Shown: positions 11,898-29,936 of the stretch, piece by piece
Position numbering within the stretch: position 1 is the stretch's first letter
How the letters are laid out: every line of letters starts with the position of its first letter
Source: Serratia nematodiphila DZ0503SBS1
GTDB taxonomy: Bacteria > Pseudomonadota > Gammaproteobacteria > Enterobacterales > Enterobacteriaceae
Reading direction: 5' to 3'
DNA length: 64,000 nucleotides
NCBI RefSeq assembly: GCF_000738675.1
Contig: NZ_JPUX01000001.1
Location: 434,001 to 498,000, forward strand
The notes under the pieces: generated by a model
Told to the model about the DNA's origin: nothing
What the model saw: only the letters and a program-made list of their open reading frames with translations
The model's database searches: none
Position numbers and translations under genes: made by a program

Positions 11898-11922
11898 AAA
11901 AAACCCGCCCCTGACAGGCGGG
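11898..11922 (-). terminator. Rho-independent terminator of fadBA
   Basis: On the minus strand CCCGCC / GGCGGG closes a 7-base loop and is followed by six T residues. It lies 72 bases beyond the fadA stop and back to back with the fre terminator. Confidence 0.82.
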
Positions 11923-11994
11923 AAGAACGGCAACTAAACTTGGCGGGATGCCGCGATTTGAAGTGGTGACGCGGTCATCCCAAGATAGACACAG

Positions 11995-15358
<3,364 letters not shown>

Positions 15359-15382
15359 GTCTATCTCCTGAATCAGCGTATG

Positions 15383-15399
15383 ATCTGGTATGACCAGAT
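15383..15399. promoter_or_regulatory. FadR operator upstream of fadBA
   Basis: ATCTGGTATGACCAGAT is a near-perfect palindrome, and from memory differs from the E. coli fadB FadR site by one central base. FadR represses fadBA until long-chain acyl-CoA binds it. A weaker half-match (GCTGGTCTGATC) lies at 15454-15465 and could be a second site. Confidence 0.88.
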
Positions 15400-15591
15400 G
15401 AAGAGGAGTGTGGTTTTTATGTTAAAAATATGCAAATGAGAGATTGCATATTTGCTGGTCTGATCACATCTCACCAAGTTAGTGTTTTGATTTAAAACGG
15501 AGTTATATTTTATGTGCTATCGGCATTTGCTGGTGGTTGTCGGCCCTCATACACTTGCCTGCAGCGATTTATCATTCAGACGAGGTTAGGC

Positions 15592-16788
15592 ATGACTAAG
15601 GCGGTTTGTGTCAAACGCAGCGGCTTATGGAGCATTCCCGCCAGAACCATGACGCTGGCGTGTCTGTTGGTGTTTATGGCGCAGATGGCGACGACCGTGT
15701 ATCTGCCTTCGCTGCCGACGGTGATGCGCGAGCTGGCGATGAGCCGGCGCGCCACCGAGCTGTCCATTTCGATCTTCGTCATCGGCGCTGCTTTGCCGGT
15801 GCTGTTCTGGGGCGCGGCCGCCGATCGCTTTGGCCGCCGAGCGCCGCTGACGCTTTCCCTGCTGTTTTTCATTGGCTGCAGCGGACTGTTGGCGCTGTGC
15901 AGCAACGGTACCCAATTACTGGCGCTGCGTGCGCTGCAAGGTGTGGGTGCCGGTGGTGCGGCGATCATTGCGCGTATCATCGTGCGGGATAACTGGAGCG
16001 GTGATGAGCTGGCGCGTCGGTTATCGGTGCTCTCCATCGCTTTCATCACCGCGCTGAGCGGGGGGCAGTTTATCGGCGGCCTGCTCAGTCAATATTCGCA
16101 CTGGCAGATGGGCTTCGTCCTGATGGGCGCCACCGGTTTGGCCATTCTGGCGCTGATGGCGACGCTGCCGCTTGAGGCGTGGCGCGCACGTGAGCCACGC
16201 CCGGCGATGGCGACCACCTATTTCGCCATTCTGCGGCGGCCGGGGTTCTTCTGGCCGGCCTGCGTCGGCGGATTGGGCTTCGCCACCACGGTGACATTGC
16301 AGGAGGTGAGCCCGTTCGTCATGCAGCAGGGTTTTGGTCTCAACGTTACGGCGTTCGGTGCGCTGGGGCTGGTGATCGGCGTCGCCTACTTCAGCGGGGC
16401 GCTGACGGTGAACCGCACGGTGGCGCGTGTCGGCGGGAAAAAACTGATGCAAACCGGCAGCGGCATCGTCGCACTGGCGACGGTGGCGATCCTGCTGTTG
16501 TGGTGGAGCGGCATTCTGGCCGGCCTTTCCGGTATGACGCTGTTCATCGCGCTGTATTGCCTGACCATTTTTGGCCAGGCGGTGTTATTTCCCAACAGCA
16601 TGGCGATGGCGGTCAGCGACGCCAAAGAGCACGGCGCCTATGCGATGGCGCTGTGCGGCTTTCTGCAGCAGTGTCTGGCGGGCGTTGCCGCGGCTGGCGC
16701 GGTGTTGTTGGAGCACCATGGCCTGTGGGCGCTGGCGATAGCGTTGCTCGGCCTGGCCGGCTGGCTAATGGTTAAACTGCGGATGTAA
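15592..16788 (+). CDS. MFS transporter, Bcr/CflA-like drug:H+ antiporter type
   Basis: This is a predicted inner-membrane proton-coupled exporter of the major facilitator superfamily; substrate unknown. 398 residues with about 12 hydrophobic spans. The cytoplasmic loop motif A between TM2 and TM3 reads [13 protein letters not shown], and [21 protein letters not shown] near 120 resembles the Bcr/CflA/EmrD group (RxxQGxGA). I chose the ATG at 15592, preceded by GAGGTTAGGC. It lies between fadB (divergent) and pepQ, a place where E. coli has no gene, so it is lineage-specific. Function beyond 'multidrug-type MFS' is not supported. Confidence 0.85.
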   Translation: MTKAVCVKRSGLWSIPARTMTLACLLVFMAQMATTVYLPSLPTVMRELAMSRRATELSISIFVIGAALPVLFWGAAADRFGRRAPLTLSLLFFIGCSGLLALCSNGTQLLALRALQGVGAGGAAIIARIIVRDNWSGDELARRLSVLSIAFITALSGGQFIGGLLSQYSHWQMGFVLMGATGLAILALMATLPLEAWRAREPRPAMATTYFAILRRPGFFWPACVGGLGFATTVTLQEVSPFVMQQGFGLNVTAFGALGLVIGVAYFSGALTVNRTVARVGGKKLMQTGSGIVALATVAILLLWWSGILAGLSGMTLFIALYCLTIFGQAVLFPNSMAMAVSDAKEHGAYAMALCGFLQQCLAGVAAAGAVLLEHHGLWALAIALLGLAGWLMVKLRM

Positions 16789-16900
16789 CGGCATTTGCAG
16801 GGAATTGCGAGCTGCTCCGCATGCCCAACGCGATAAGGTTGGTGCGCCGGAGCGCTGTGTTAAGATGACTTCTTTCGTGCTAAGGCATAAGGGTACTGTG

Positions 16901-18232
16901 ATGGAAACGCTGGCTTCTTTGTATAACGACCACCTGGCAGAGCTGCAAAAACGCGCGCGCGAAGTGCTGGAGCGCAACAAGTTGGATGCGCTGCTGATTC
17001 ACTCCGGTGAGCTGCAAAAGGTATTTTTGGACGACCATAGCTATCCGTTCAAAGTGAACGCGCATTTCAAAGCCTGGGTGCCGGTGACGTCGGTGCCGAA
17101 CTGCTGGTTGTGGATCGACGGTGTCAATAAGCCGAAGCTGTGGTTCTACTCCCCGGTCGACTACTGGCACAGCGTAGAGCCGCTGCCGGACAGTTTCTGG
17201 ACCAAATCCCTTGAATTGATGCCGTTGGCCAACGCCGACGCCATCGCCCAGCAGCTTCCGCCGCAGCGCGAGCGCGTGGGCTATATCGGTTATGCGCAAC
17301 AGCGCGCACGCGATCTCGGCATTTCTTCTGAAAACATCAACCCGAAAGCGGTGTTGAACTACCTGGATTTCCACCGTTCTATCAAAACCGGCTACGAGCT
17401 GGCCTGCATGCGCGAAGCGCAGAAGACGGCGGTAACCGGCCATCGTGCGGCGCATGAGGCGTTCCTCTCCGGCATGAGCGAGTTCGACATCAACCTGGCC
17501 TACCTGACGGCGACAGGCCACCGCGATACCGACGTGCCTTACGACAACATCGTAGCGCTGAACGAACACGCTTCGGTACTGCACTACACCAAGCTGGATC
17601 ATCAGCCGCCGGCCGAACCCCTGAGTTTCCTGATCGACGCCGGCGCGGAATATAACGGCTATGCCGCCGATCTGACCCGCACCTACGCGGCGCAAAGCGG
17701 CAGCGAGTTCGCCCACCTGGTGAAAGATCTCAATGGTGAACAGCTGGCGCTGATCGACACCATCAAGCCCGGCGTGCGCTATACCGACTACCATGTGCAA
17801 ATGCATCAGCGCATCGCCAAGCTGCTCAAGAATCACAAGTTGGTGAACGGCCTCAGCGAAGAGGCGATGGTTGAAACGGGTATTACCACGCCGTTCCTGC
17901 CGCACGGGCTGGGCCATCCGCTGGGCCTTCAGGTGCACGACGCCGCCGGCTTTATGCAGGACGAGCAAGGCACCCATCTGCCGGCGCCGTCCAAGTATCC
18001 ATTCCTGCGTTGCACCCGCGTGTTGCAGCCGGGCATGGTGTTGACCATCGAGCCAGGTCTGTACTTCATCGAGTCTCTGTTGGCACCGTGGCGCAGCGGT
18101 GAATTCAAGCAGCACTTCGCCTGGGATCGCATCGATGCGCTGAAGCCGTATGGCGGCATCCGTATCGAAGACAACATCGTGATCCACGAAAAGCGCATCG
18201 AGAACATGACGCGCGATCTGAACCTGGCCTGA
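16901..18232 (+). CDS. pepQ: PepQ: Xaa-Pro dipeptidase (prolidase)
   Basis: Prolidase hydrolyses dipeptides with C-terminal proline in the cytosol. 443 residues, as in E. coli. It is a pita-bread metallopeptidase with ligands in [17 protein letters not shown] (two Asp), [14 protein letters not shown] (His), TIEPGLYF (Glu) and GGIRIEDN (Glu). The start ATG 16901 gives [11 protein letters not shown], matching the family; an open frame 96 bases longer upstream is not conserved-looking. The stop overlaps the yigZ start by one base. Confidence 0.97.
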   Translation: METLASLYNDHLAELQKRAREVLERNKLDALLIHSGELQKVFLDDHSYPFKVNAHFKAWVPVTSVPNCWLWIDGVNKPKLWFYSPVDYWHSVEPLPDSFWTKSLELMPLANADAIAQQLPPQRERVGYIGYAQQRARDLGISSENINPKAVLNYLDFHRSIKTGYELACMREAQKTAVTGHRAAHEAFLSGMSEFDINLAYLTATGHRDTDVPYDNIVALNEHASVLHYTKLDHQPPAEPLSFLIDAGAEYNGYAADLTRTYAAQSGSEFAHLVKDLNGEQLALIDTIKPGVRYTDYHVQMHQRIAKLLKNHKLVNGLSEEAMVETGITTPFLPHGLGHPLGLQVHDAAGFMQDEQGTHLPAPSKYPFLRCTRVLQPGMVLTIEPGLYFIESLLAPWRSGEFKQHFAWDRIDALKPYGGIRIEDNIVIHEKRIENMTRDLNLA

Positions 18233-18846
18233 TGCGGCCTTACCCGATACCGGCGGAAGCCACCTGCTTTACCGAAGAAATAAAGAAGAGCCGTTTTATC
18301 ACCCTGCTGGCGCCGACCAGCGGGGTAGAAGCGGCAAAGGCGTTTATTCAGCAGGTGCGGGATGAGCATCCGGCGGCGCGACACCATTGTTGGGCTTTCG
18401 TCGCCGGCAGCCCCGATGACTCGCAGCAACTGGGGTTCTCAGACGACGGAGAGCCGTCGGGCACCGCCGGCAAACCGATCCTCGCGCAGCTGATGGGGAG
18501 CGGCATCGGTGAAGTGACCGCCGTGGTCGTTCGTTACTATGGCGGCGTCAAGCTGGGCACCGGCGGGCTGGTGAAAGCCTATGGCAACGGTGTTCAACAG
18601 GCGTTGAAGCAGTTAGCGTTGGCACAAAAGGTGCCGGAAGCCGAATATATCTTGCAGTGCGACTATGCGCAGTTGGCGTTGGTGGAGAACTTGCTGCAGC
18701 AAACCGCAGGTCGGATCCTGCAGGGCGAATACGGCGCCGCCGTCGTGCTGCATCTGGCGTTGCCGGCCACCGAGGTCGAACTGTTTGGGAATAAATTGCG
18801 TGATCTCAGTCGCGGTAATTTGCAATTAACCCCCATTTCGCAATAA
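18232..18846 (+). CDS. yigZ: YigZ: IMPACT/UPF0029 family protein
   Basis: This is an IMPACT-family protein; the eukaryotic relative inhibits GCN2, but the bacterial role is unsettled. 204 residues, the same as E. coli YigZ. The N-terminal UPF0029 domain (about 15-125) includes HHCWAFVAG, FSDDGEPSGTAGKPIL and VVRYYGGVKLGTGGLVKAY, the family signature. The C-terminal ferredoxin-like domain (DUF1949) follows. It is translationally coupled to pepQ (ATGA-type overlap) and followed 35 bases later by trkH. Confidence 0.95.
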   Translation: MRPYPIPAEATCFTEEIKKSRFITLLAPTSGVEAAKAFIQQVRDEHPAARHHCWAFVAGSPDDSQQLGFSDDGEPSGTAGKPILAQLMGSGIGEVTAVVVRYYGGVKLGTGGLVKAYGNGVQQALKQLALAQKVPEAEYILQCDYAQLALVENLLQQTAGRILQGEYGAAVVLHLALPATEVELFGNKLRDLSRGNLQLTPISQ

Positions 18847-18881
18847 TTCCTCCCAATTGAATTGCTAAGGATCGTGCTGAA

Positions 18882-20333
18882 ATGCATTTTCGCGCCATAA
18901 CCCGTATCGTTGGTCTGCTGGTCATCCTGTTCTCCGGGACGATGTTTATCCCCGGCCTGGTGGCATTGATTTACCGCGATGGGGCGGGGCGCGCGTTCAG
19001 CCAAACCTTCTTCGTGGCGCTGACCATTGGTCTGATGCTGTGGTGGCCGAACCGCAAACAGAAACACGAGCTGAAGCCCCGTGAAGGCTTCCTGATTGTC
19101 GTGTTGTTCTGGACCGTGCTGGGCAGCGTGGGGGCATTGCCGTTCCTGTTTTCGGAACGGCCCAACTTGTCGCTGACCGACGCCTTCTTTGAATCCTTCT
19201 CGGGATTGACGACTACCGGCGCAACGACGCTGGTGGGGCTGGACTCGTTGCCGAAGGCCATCCTGTTCTATCGCCAAATGCTGCAATGGATGGGCGGCAT
19301 GGGGATCATCGTGTTGGCGGTGGCGATACTGCCGATACTTGGCGTCGGCGGCATGCAGCTGTATCGAGCGGAAATGCCCGGGCCGCTGAAAGATAACAAG
19401 ATGCGTCCACGCATCGCCGAAACCGCCAAAACCCTGTGGCTAATCTATGTGTTGCTGACCGTCGCCTGTGCGCTGGCGCTCTGGGGGGCCGGGATGTCGG
19501 TGTTCGACGCCATCGGCCACAGTTTCTCGACCATCGCCATTGGCGGGTTTTCTACCCACGACGCCAGTATCGGTTATTACGCCAGTCCGACTATCAACAC
19601 CATCATCGCCGTGTTCCTGCTGATTTCCGGCTGTAACTACGGCCTGCACTTCGCTTTGCTAAGCGGCCGTAGTCTGAAGGTGTACGGGCGCGATCCTGAA
19701 TTCCGCATGTTCATCTTCGTTCAGTTGACGCTGGTGGTGGTATGCACGTTGGTGCTCTGGGGACATGGCGTCTATAAGAGCGGTATGGAAACGCTCAATC
19801 AGGCGTTCTTCCAGGTGGTATCGATGGCGACCACGGCCGGTTTTACGACCGACAGCATCGCCAAGTGGCCGCTGTTTCTGCCGATGTTGTTGCTGTGCTC
19901 GGCGTTCATCGGCGGCTGCGCCGGCTCGACCGGCGGCGGCCTGAAGGTGATCCGTATTCTGCTTCTGTACCTGCAGGGCTCGCGAGAGTTGAAGAGGCTG
20001 GTGCACCCCAACGCGGTCTATACCATCAAATTGGGCAATCGCGCGCTGCCGGAACGCATTCTGGAAGCGGTATGGGGATTCTTCTCCGCCTATGCGCTGG
20101 TGTTTATCGTCAGCATGCTGGCGATCATTGCCACCGGCGTTGACGATTTCTCCGCGTTCGCCGCAGTGACGGCAACACTCAATAACCTTGGCCCCGGCCT
20201 GGGCGTGGTGGCAGATAACTTCACCACGATGCCGGCGGCGGCCAAGTGGATCCTGGTGGTGACGATGCTGTTCGGGCGCCTGGAAGTGTTTACATTGCTG
20301 GTGCTGTTCACGCCAACTTTTTGGCGTGAGTGA
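18882..20333 (+). CDS. trkH: TrkH: potassium uptake channel subunit
   Basis: TrkH is the inner-membrane K+ channel subunit gated by TrkA. 483 residues, as in E. coli. It has many hydrophobic spans and the four P-loop filter regions, e.g. SGLTTTGATT (about 108), TIAIGGFSTHD, VSMATTAGFTTDS and ATLNNLGPGLG, each with the filter glycine. The Gly-rich GGCAGSTGGGLKVIR near 345 is the gating-loop region. It is in the same transcription direction as pepQ, yigZ and hemG, in the E. coli order. Confidence 0.98.
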   Translation: MHFRAITRIVGLLVILFSGTMFIPGLVALIYRDGAGRAFSQTFFVALTIGLMLWWPNRKQKHELKPREGFLIVVLFWTVLGSVGALPFLFSERPNLSLTDAFFESFSGLTTTGATTLVGLDSLPKAILFYRQMLQWMGGMGIIVLAVAILPILGVGGMQLYRAEMPGPLKDNKMRPRIAETAKTLWLIYVLLTVACALALWGAGMSVFDAIGHSFSTIAIGGFSTHDASIGYYASPTINTIIAVFLLISGCNYGLHFALLSGRSLKVYGRDPEFRMFIFVQLTLVVVCTLVLWGHGVYKSGMETLNQAFFQVVSMATTAGFTTDSIAKWPLFLPMLLLCSAFIGGCAGSTGGGLKVIRILLLYLQGSRELKRLVHPNAVYTIKLGNRALPERILEAVWGFFSAYALVFIVSMLAIIATGVDDFSAFAAVTATLNNLGPGLGVVADNFTTMPAAAKWILVVTMLFGRLEVFTLLVLFTPTFWRE

Positions 20334-20354
20334 GCCTGATATAAGGAGTACGCC

Positions 20355-20888
20355 ATGAAGGCATTGATACTTTATTCGAGCCGTGACGGGCAAACACGTG
20401 CTATCGCTTCTTATATAGCAAGCAAGTTGCAGGACACGCTGCGTTGTGAGGTGATTGATCTGCTGCAGGCGGAACAGGTCGACCTTAGTCAGTACCAGCA
20501 GGTGATGATCGGTGCTTCTATCCGTTACGGGCACTTTAACCCGGTGCTGGATAAATTCGTTAAGCGCCATGCCGAACAGCTGAATAGGATGCCGAGCGCC
20601 TTCTTCGCCGTGAACCTGACCGCGCGTAAACCGGAAAAGCGTTCGCCGCAAACCAACGCTTATACCCGCAAGTTCCTGTTGGCGTCGCCGTGGCAGCCAA
20701 AGCAGTGTGCGGTGTTTGCCGGCGCATTGCGGTATCCGCGCTATCGTTGGTTCGACCGCATCATGATTCAATTTATTATGCGTATGACGGGCGGTGAAAC
20801 GGATACCAGTAAGGAAGTGGAGTACACAGATTGGCAGCAGGTCGATCGTTTCGCCCAGGAATTTAGCCAGATCCAGTACGAAAAGTGA
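20355..20888 (+). CDS. hemG: HemG: menaquinone-dependent protoporphyrinogen IX dehydrogenase
   Basis: HemG oxidises protoporphyrinogen IX to protoporphyrin IX at the inner membrane, passing electrons to quinones. 177 residues. It is a long-chain flavodoxin fold; the FMN phosphate loop is YSSRDGQT at 7-14. The insertion with [21 protein letters not shown] near 90-110 is typical of HemG. It follows trkH by 21 bases with GGAG ahead of the ATG. Just downstream lies an rRNA operon, as at the E. coli rrnA boundary. Confidence 0.97.
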   Translation: MKALILYSSRDGQTRAIASYIASKLQDTLRCEVIDLLQAEQVDLSQYQQVMIGASIRYGHFNPVLDKFVKRHAEQLNRMPSAFFAVNLTARKPEKRSPQTNAYTRKFLLASPWQPKQCAVFAGALRYPRYRWFDRIMIQFIMRMTGGETDTSKEVEYTDWQQVDRFAQEFSQIQYEK

Positions 20889-20957
20889 CAAAAACGCGGG
20901 TTTGGCCAGCGTTTTGCCGAAAAAATCCGCGCTTGAAAAGTTTTTTGCAATTAGGGG

Positions 20958-21082
20958 TTGCGGCCTGCCGAGAACTCCCTATAATGCGCCTCCACTGACC
21001 GGGAACAACGACTGACAAGCCGCCGGGTCAGCGAGAAGAAAGCGAAATAAACGCTTGACTCTCCGGGCGAAAAGCGTAGTAT
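20958..21082 (+). promoter_or_regulatory. Tandem rrn promoters P1 and P2 (first rRNA operon)
   Basis: P1 has TTGCGG at 20958-20963, a 16-bp spacer and TATAAT at 20980-20985, followed by a GC-rich discriminator (GCGCCTCC) typical of stringently controlled rRNA promoters; A/T tracts upstream could be an UP element. P2 has TTGACT at 21055-21060, a 16-bp spacer and TAGTAT at 21077-21082. Confidence 0.9.
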
Positions 21083-21113
21083 ACGCAGCCCGCGCCGATG
21101 AGTTTCTCGGCGC

Positions 21114-21125
21114 TGCTCTTTAACA
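21114..21125 (+). promoter_or_regulatory. rrn leader boxA antitermination element
   Basis: TGCTCTTTAACA is the canonical boxA bound by NusB/NusE to make rRNA transcription resistant to Rho. A second copy lies in the 16S-23S spacer at 23076-23087. Confidence 0.88.
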
Positions 21126-21280
21126 ATTTATCAGACAATCTGTGTGGGCACTCCACAAGACGATATCCAGCATCTTCGGATGCAAAAAAATATCAAGTCT
21201 TGAAGAGTGACTAACTGAAGTAAAATTCATGCAGTAAATCTTTGAGCATCGCTTCTCGAGTGGAAGCACATCAAGCTTTT

Positions 21281-22821
<1,541 letters not shown>

Positions 22822-22909
22822 CCTAAAGATATTGCTTCGAGTGGCGTGCTCACACAGATTGTCTGATGAAAAAGTAACGAGCAAAAGCGTCATAAAAGTA
22901 CGGTGTCGT

Positions 22910-22984
22910 GTCCCCTTCGTCTAGAGGCCTAGGACACCGCCCTTTCACGGCGGTAACAGGGGTTCGAATCCCCTAGGGACGCCA
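22910..22984 (+). tRNA. tRNA-Glu (anticodon TTC), acceptor stem one base short
   Basis: It lies in the 16S-23S spacer, as in the E. coli rrnB-type operons. The anticodon loop CCTTTCACG carries TTC, and the D and T arms are intact. The gene is 75 bases including CCA. The 3' acceptor strand reads AGGGAC where AGGGGAC is needed to pair with the 5' strand GTCCCCT, so one G appears to be missing. Either the stem is imperfect or the sequence has a homopolymer error. Confidence 0.93.
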
Positions 22985-23075
22985 AGCTTCCGACCCACCC
23001 GGTGAAAGCGGCGGTCCAAAGTATCTGACGATACACCATATCTTAAAGATGACTTCCGAGTCATGTTTAAGATAT

Positions 23076-23087
23076 TGCTCTTTAACA
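23076..23087 (+). promoter_or_regulatory. Spacer boxA antitermination element
   Basis: TGCTCTTTAACA recurs between tRNA-Glu and the 23S gene. It is the second boxA of the operon, expected to renew antitermination before the 23S gene. Confidence 0.82.
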
Positions 23088-23223
23088 ATCTGGAACAAGC
23101 TGAAAATTGAAACATGACGGCTGAAATTTATCCCTCCGTAGAAGTTCTGGGATAAAGAGTAACCTGTCATAGAGTCTCTCAAATGTTTGCAGCGCGAACG
23201 ATGGAAACATCTTCGGGTTGTGA

Positions 23224-26124
<2,901 letters not shown>

Positions 26125-26225
26125 ACAACACCGAAGGTGTTTTGGTGAGACCGAGACAATATTCAGCTTGTTGACAGATTGGATTGACAGGCTTCAGCGA
26201 TGAAGCGGGTTGATCAAAACGAATT

Positions 26226-26345
26226 TGCCTGGCGGCAATAGCGCGGTGGTCCCACCTGACCCCATGCCGAACTCAGAAGTGAAACGCCGTAGCGCCGATG
26301 GTAGTGTGGGGTCTCCCCATGCGAGAGTAGGACACTGCCAGGCAT
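26226..26345 (+). rRNA. rrf: 5S ribosomal RNA
   Basis: 120 bases from TGCCTGGCGGC to TGCCAGGCAT, whose ends pair to form helix I. The conserved CCGAACTCAGAAGTGAAACG is present. It lies 101 bases after the 23S end and 13 bases before the operon terminator. Confidence 0.96.
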
Positions 26346-26358
26346 CAAACAAAGCCGA

Positions 26359-26388
26359 AAGCCCTGAACTGACGTTCAGGGCTTTTTG
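26359..26388 (+). terminator. Terminator of the first rRNA operon
   Basis: AAGCCCTGAAC / GTTCAGGGCTT is an 11-bp perfect stem with a 4-base loop followed by TTTTT. It is a strong intrinsic terminator 13 bases after 5S. Confidence 0.93.
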
Positions 26389-26721
26389 CTATGCGTAAAA
26401 TAAATATCCTGACAGTATCTATTACTTTGAAAAATGCCTTTTTGGGCATATGTAGCTTATCCTTATAAGGAGGCATAATGTTTCTTTGCTAGGGAAATAG
26501 CCAGCTAAATATATAATTGATAGTTCCAGATTATTATTTAAATAATAAAAATATCTATCTATGAACAGACTGATGAGAATTATCCGGTTATATCAAAGAT
26601 AAATCTTAATTCTTCAGTGTATTAGTCGATAAATTTCACGTTAATTAAAACAAATATTAGCCAGACGCCTCGAATCGAGTAGACTAGTCGGAAGATTATT
26701 TCCGTATAGGTACTGAACGTT
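26389..26721. other. AT-rich intergenic stretch upstream of murB
   Basis: About 330 bases with no supported gene, much richer in A+T than the flanking genes. It contains an isolated strong ribosome-binding site (AAGGAGG, 26467-26473) ahead of a 4-codon frame, ATG TTT CTT TGC TAG (26478-26492). The murB promoter should lie in its last 100 bases, but I see no convincing -35/-10 pair. Confidence 0.5.
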
Positions 26722-27759
26722 ATGTCTACTGAAAGCGCGTCTTTAAAAAACCACAATACGTTTGCGCTCCCGGTCAACGCAGCGCACCTGATCATGGCCG
26801 ATAGAATTGAGCTGATGCTCAAGGTGTGGCAACAAACGCGCAAGCGTCAGGAGCCGTTGCTGATTCTCGGTGAAGGTAGCAACGTGCTGTTCCTGGAGGA
26901 TTTTTCTGGCACAGTAATGGTCAATCAGTTGAAGGGTATTGATGTTCGGGAAGATAACGATGCCTGGTATCTCCACGTCAGTTCCGGTGAAAATTGGCAT
27001 GACCTGGTGCAATATACGCTGCAGGCTGGGATCTGCGGTCTGGAAAACCTGGCGTTGATTCCTGGATTGGCCGGTTCTGCCCCTATCCAGAACATCGGCG
27101 CCTACGGCGTCGAATTGAAAGACGTCTGCGAGTATGTCGATCTGCTGGACTTCTCTACCGGCGCTATCGATCGTATTCCGGCTGCCGAGTGTGGTTTTGG
27201 CTACCGGGAAAGTATTTTCAAACACCGTTTCCAGACCGGACATGTCATTGTCGGGCTGGGTCTGCGCCTCAACAAACAGTGGCAACCCAAATTGAGCTAC
27301 GGCGATCTGGCCAAGCTGGATCCTGCCACGGTGACGCCGCTTCAGGTATTTGAATCCGTATGCGCCATGCGCCGCAGCAAGCTGCCCGATCCACGTGAAA
27401 CCGGCAATGCCGGCAGCTTCTTCAAGAATCCGCTGGTGAACGCAGAGAAAGCCGCAGAACTCATCGCTAAATATCCCGCTATGCCGCATTATCCACAGCA
27501 GGATGGCCAGGTGAAGCTGGCCGCCGGATGGCTTATCGATCAATGCGAACTGAAAGGATATCGTATCGGTGGCGCTGCGATACACCGCCAACAAGCGCTG
27601 GTGTTGGTGAACATCGCCAACGCCCACAGTCAGGATGTGGTGGCGTTGGCGCGCCACGTACGCAAGACGGTGGCTGATAAATTCGGCGTGTGGCTGGAAC
27701 CTGAGGTGCGTTTTATTGGCGCGACCGGTGAACTGAATGCCGTGGCGGTGCTGTCATGA
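26722..27759 (+). CDS. murB: MurB: UDP-N-acetylenolpyruvoylglucosamine reductase
   Basis: MurB reduces UDP-GlcNAc-enolpyruvate to UDP-MurNAc with NADPH, the second committed step of peptidoglycan synthesis. 345 residues, a type I MurB. FAD-binding motifs are [10 protein letters not shown] (48-57) and [15 protein letters not shown]. The catalytic residues fall in YRESIFK (R162) and [10 protein letters not shown] (S232), with the C-terminal Glu in EPEVRFIG. It is the first gene after the rRNA operon and overlaps birA by 4 bases (ATGA). Confidence 0.97.
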   Translation: MSTESASLKNHNTFALPVNAAHLIMADRIELMLKVWQQTRKRQEPLLILGEGSNVLFLEDFSGTVMVNQLKGIDVREDNDAWYLHVSSGENWHDLVQYTLQAGICGLENLALIPGLAGSAPIQNIGAYGVELKDVCEYVDLLDFSTGAIDRIPAAECGFGYRESIFKHRFQTGHVIVGLGLRLNKQWQPKLSYGDLAKLDPATVTPLQVFESVCAMRRSKLPDPRETGNAGSFFKNPLVNAEKAAELIAKYPAMPHYPQQDGQVKLAAGWLIDQCELKGYRIGGAAIHRQQALVLVNIANAHSQDVVALARHVRKTVADKFGVWLEPEVRFIGATGELNAVAVLS

Positions 27760-28718
27760 AAGATACCAAGGTGCCGTTAAAACTGATCGCGCTGCTCGCT
27801 GACGGCGAATTCCATTCCGGTGAACACCTCGGTGAGTCACTGGGCATGAGTCGCGCGGCGATCAATAAGCATATTCAGACCATTCGCGAATGGGGACTGG
27901 ATGTCTTTACCGTGCCCGGAAAAGGCTATAGCCTGCCTGGCGCCATCCAGCTGTTGGAAGCCAAGCGAATCCTCAGCCTGCTGGAAGACAAGCGTGTAAG
28001 CGTGTTGCCGGTGGTCGATTCCACCAACCAATACTTGCTGGACCGCATCGACGAATTGCACTCTGGTGATGCCTGCGTCGCTGAATACCAACAGGCAGGA
28101 CGAGGGCGCCGCGGGCGGCAGTGGATCTCGCCATTCGGCGCTAATTTATATCTGTCGATGTTCTGGCGACTGGAGCAGGGGCCGGCAGCGGCTATGGGGC
28201 TTAGCCTGGTGATCGGGATGGTGATGGCGGAGGTCTTGCAGCGTCTCGGTGCGGCTGATGTGCGCGTGAAGTGGCCTAACGATCTTTATCTGAACGATCG
28301 TAAATTGGCGGGGATCCTGGTCGAACTGACGGGAAAAACCGGCGATGCGGCCCAACTGGTCATCGGCGCCGGCATCAACCTGGCGATGCGTGATACCAAT
28401 GCCAGCGCCATTACTCAGGGATGGATTAACCTACAGGAAGCGGGAATTCAGATCGATCGCAATGAACTGGCTGCAACCTTGCTTAATGAACTGCGTCAGT
28501 CATTGAAACAGTTTGAGATAGACGGACTCGCGCCCTTTATCGGTCGCTGGCGTACGCTGGATAACTTTATCGACAGGCCGGTCAAGCTGCTGATTGGCGA
28601 GCGGCAGATTGTGGGTATCGCCCGAGGAATCGATTCACAGGGCGCACTGCTGCTGGAACAGGACGGGGAGATCAAGCCCTTCATCGGTGGCGAGATATCG
28701 CTGCGCAGCGCGGAATAG
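27756..28718 (+). CDS. birA: BirA: biotin-protein ligase and biotin operon repressor
   Basis: BirA biotinylates the biotin carboxyl carrier protein of acetyl-CoA carboxylase and, as the biotinyl-AMP-bound dimer, represses the bio operon. 320 residues, near the 321 of E. coli. The N-terminal winged helix-turn-helix is at about 1-60 ([26 protein letters not shown]). The ligase loop GRGRRG is at 115-120, the ATP/biotin pocket includes [18 protein letters not shown], and the C-terminal SH3-like domain starts near 270. The retained HTH means it can act as a repressor. Confidence 0.97.
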   Translation: MKDTKVPLKLIALLADGEFHSGEHLGESLGMSRAAINKHIQTIREWGLDVFTVPGKGYSLPGAIQLLEAKRILSLLEDKRVSVLPVVDSTNQYLLDRIDELHSGDACVAEYQQAGRGRRGRQWISPFGANLYLSMFWRLEQGPAAAMGLSLVIGMVMAEVLQRLGAADVRVKWPNDLYLNDRKLAGILVELTGKTGDAAQLVIGAGINLAMRDTNASAITQGWINLQEAGIQIDRNELAATLLNELRQSLKQFEIDGLAPFIGRWRTLDNFIDRPVKLLIGERQIVGIARGIDSQGALLLEQDGEIKPFIGGEISLRSAE

Positions 28719-28766
28719 TGAGAAAAGACAAGGGGACAGTAATGTCCCCTGAATCGATCGGTAGGC

Positions 28767-29717
28767 TTACTTTCTTAAACGCACGCTTTCAACGGCGTGG
28801 TTAGCGCTTTTGGTCATTATCAGGCTGGCGCGTTCACGGGTGGGCAGTATATTCTGCTGCAAATTCAATCCGTTAATTTCATTCCATAATTGCGTGGCGA
28901 TATTAATCGCCTCCGGTTCCGGCAATTTTGAATAATTATGGAAATAAGAATCGGGATTGGAAAATGCGCCCTGGCGGAATTTCAGAAAACGATTGATATA
29001 CCAGCTTTGCAATAGCGTCTCCGGCGCATCGACATATATAGAGAAGTCGACAAAGTCGGAAACGAATACGCGATGCGGATCGTGAGGATAATCCATACCG
29101 CTTTGCAATACGTTAAGCCCTTCCAGGATCAGAATATCCGGTTGCTCGATGACTTTATTACCTTCGGGCACAACGTCATAGATCAAATGAGAATAAACCG
29201 GAGCGGTGACGCGTTTGGCGCCGGATTTCACTTCCGACACGAATTTCACCAGGCTATGCATATCGTAAGACTGCGGGAAGCCTTTTTTCTTCATCAGGCC
29301 GCGTTCGTTCAGCACCTTATTAGGGTGCAAGAAGCCGTCGGTCGTGATCAACTCAACGCTGCGGTGTTCTGGCCAACGGCTCAACAACGCCTGCAACAGA
29401 CGTGCGGTTGTGCTCTTACCTACGGCTACGCTGCCGGCGATGCCGATGACATAGGGAATCTTTTGCCCGTCGGTGCCGAGGAATTGCTCGAGCACCGCCT
29501 GCCTACGCAGGTTGGAACTGATATAGAAGTTCAACAGCCGTGACAGCGGCAGATAAATCTGCGCAACTTCTTCCAACGAGAGATCTTCGTTAATCCCTTT
29601 CAGTTTAACGATCTCTTCTTCCGACAACGTCAGCGGCACCGAATCTCGCAACGCAGCCCATTGGGTACGATCGAACTGTAGGTAAGGCGTTGCTAAAGAT
29701 TGATCTCTTTTTATCAT
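28767..29717 (-). CDS. coaA: CoaA: type I pantothenate kinase
   Basis: CoaA phosphorylates pantothenate, the rate-setting step of coenzyme A synthesis, and in the family is feedback-inhibited by CoA. 316 residues as in E. coli. The P-loop GSVAVGKST is at about 95-103, with the family block [26 protein letters not shown] (shown in part) after it. It ends with SLRLRK-like VRLRK. It is convergent with birA across a 48-base gap, as in E. coli. Confidence 0.97.
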   Translation of the reverse strand: MIKRDQSLATPYLQFDRTQWAALRDSVPLTLSEEEIVKLKGINEDLSLEEVAQIYLPLSRLLNFYISSNLRRQAVLEQFLGTDGQKIPYVIGIAGSVAVGKSTTARLLQALLSRWPEHRSVELITTDGFLHPNKVLNERGLMKKKGFPQSYDMHSLVKFVSEVKSGAKRVTAPVYSHLIYDVVPEGNKVIEQPDILILEGLNVLQSGMDYPHDPHRVFVSDFVDFSIYVDAPETLLQSWYINRFLKFRQGAFSNPDSYFHNYSKLPEPEAINIATQLWNEINGLNLQQNILPTRERASLIMTKSANHAVESVRLRK

Positions 29718-29936
29718 AAGCCAAATTCTGCCTGTTAACGCAGGTTGGGAAAGGCGCCGGACGCCAACTCCAGAGAATAAACAAGCTGCATATTATAGAC
29801 AGCTTCGTTTTTGGCGTAGACTTTTTTCGCAAAAGTTGTCGATAGGCAGCAGTTTATGTCAATTGTGCGAAGCGGCGCGCAGTTGATAAAGCGGGGTTGC
29901 AAGGCGGTATCATCAGAGCCGGATACCGCCTGAAGA

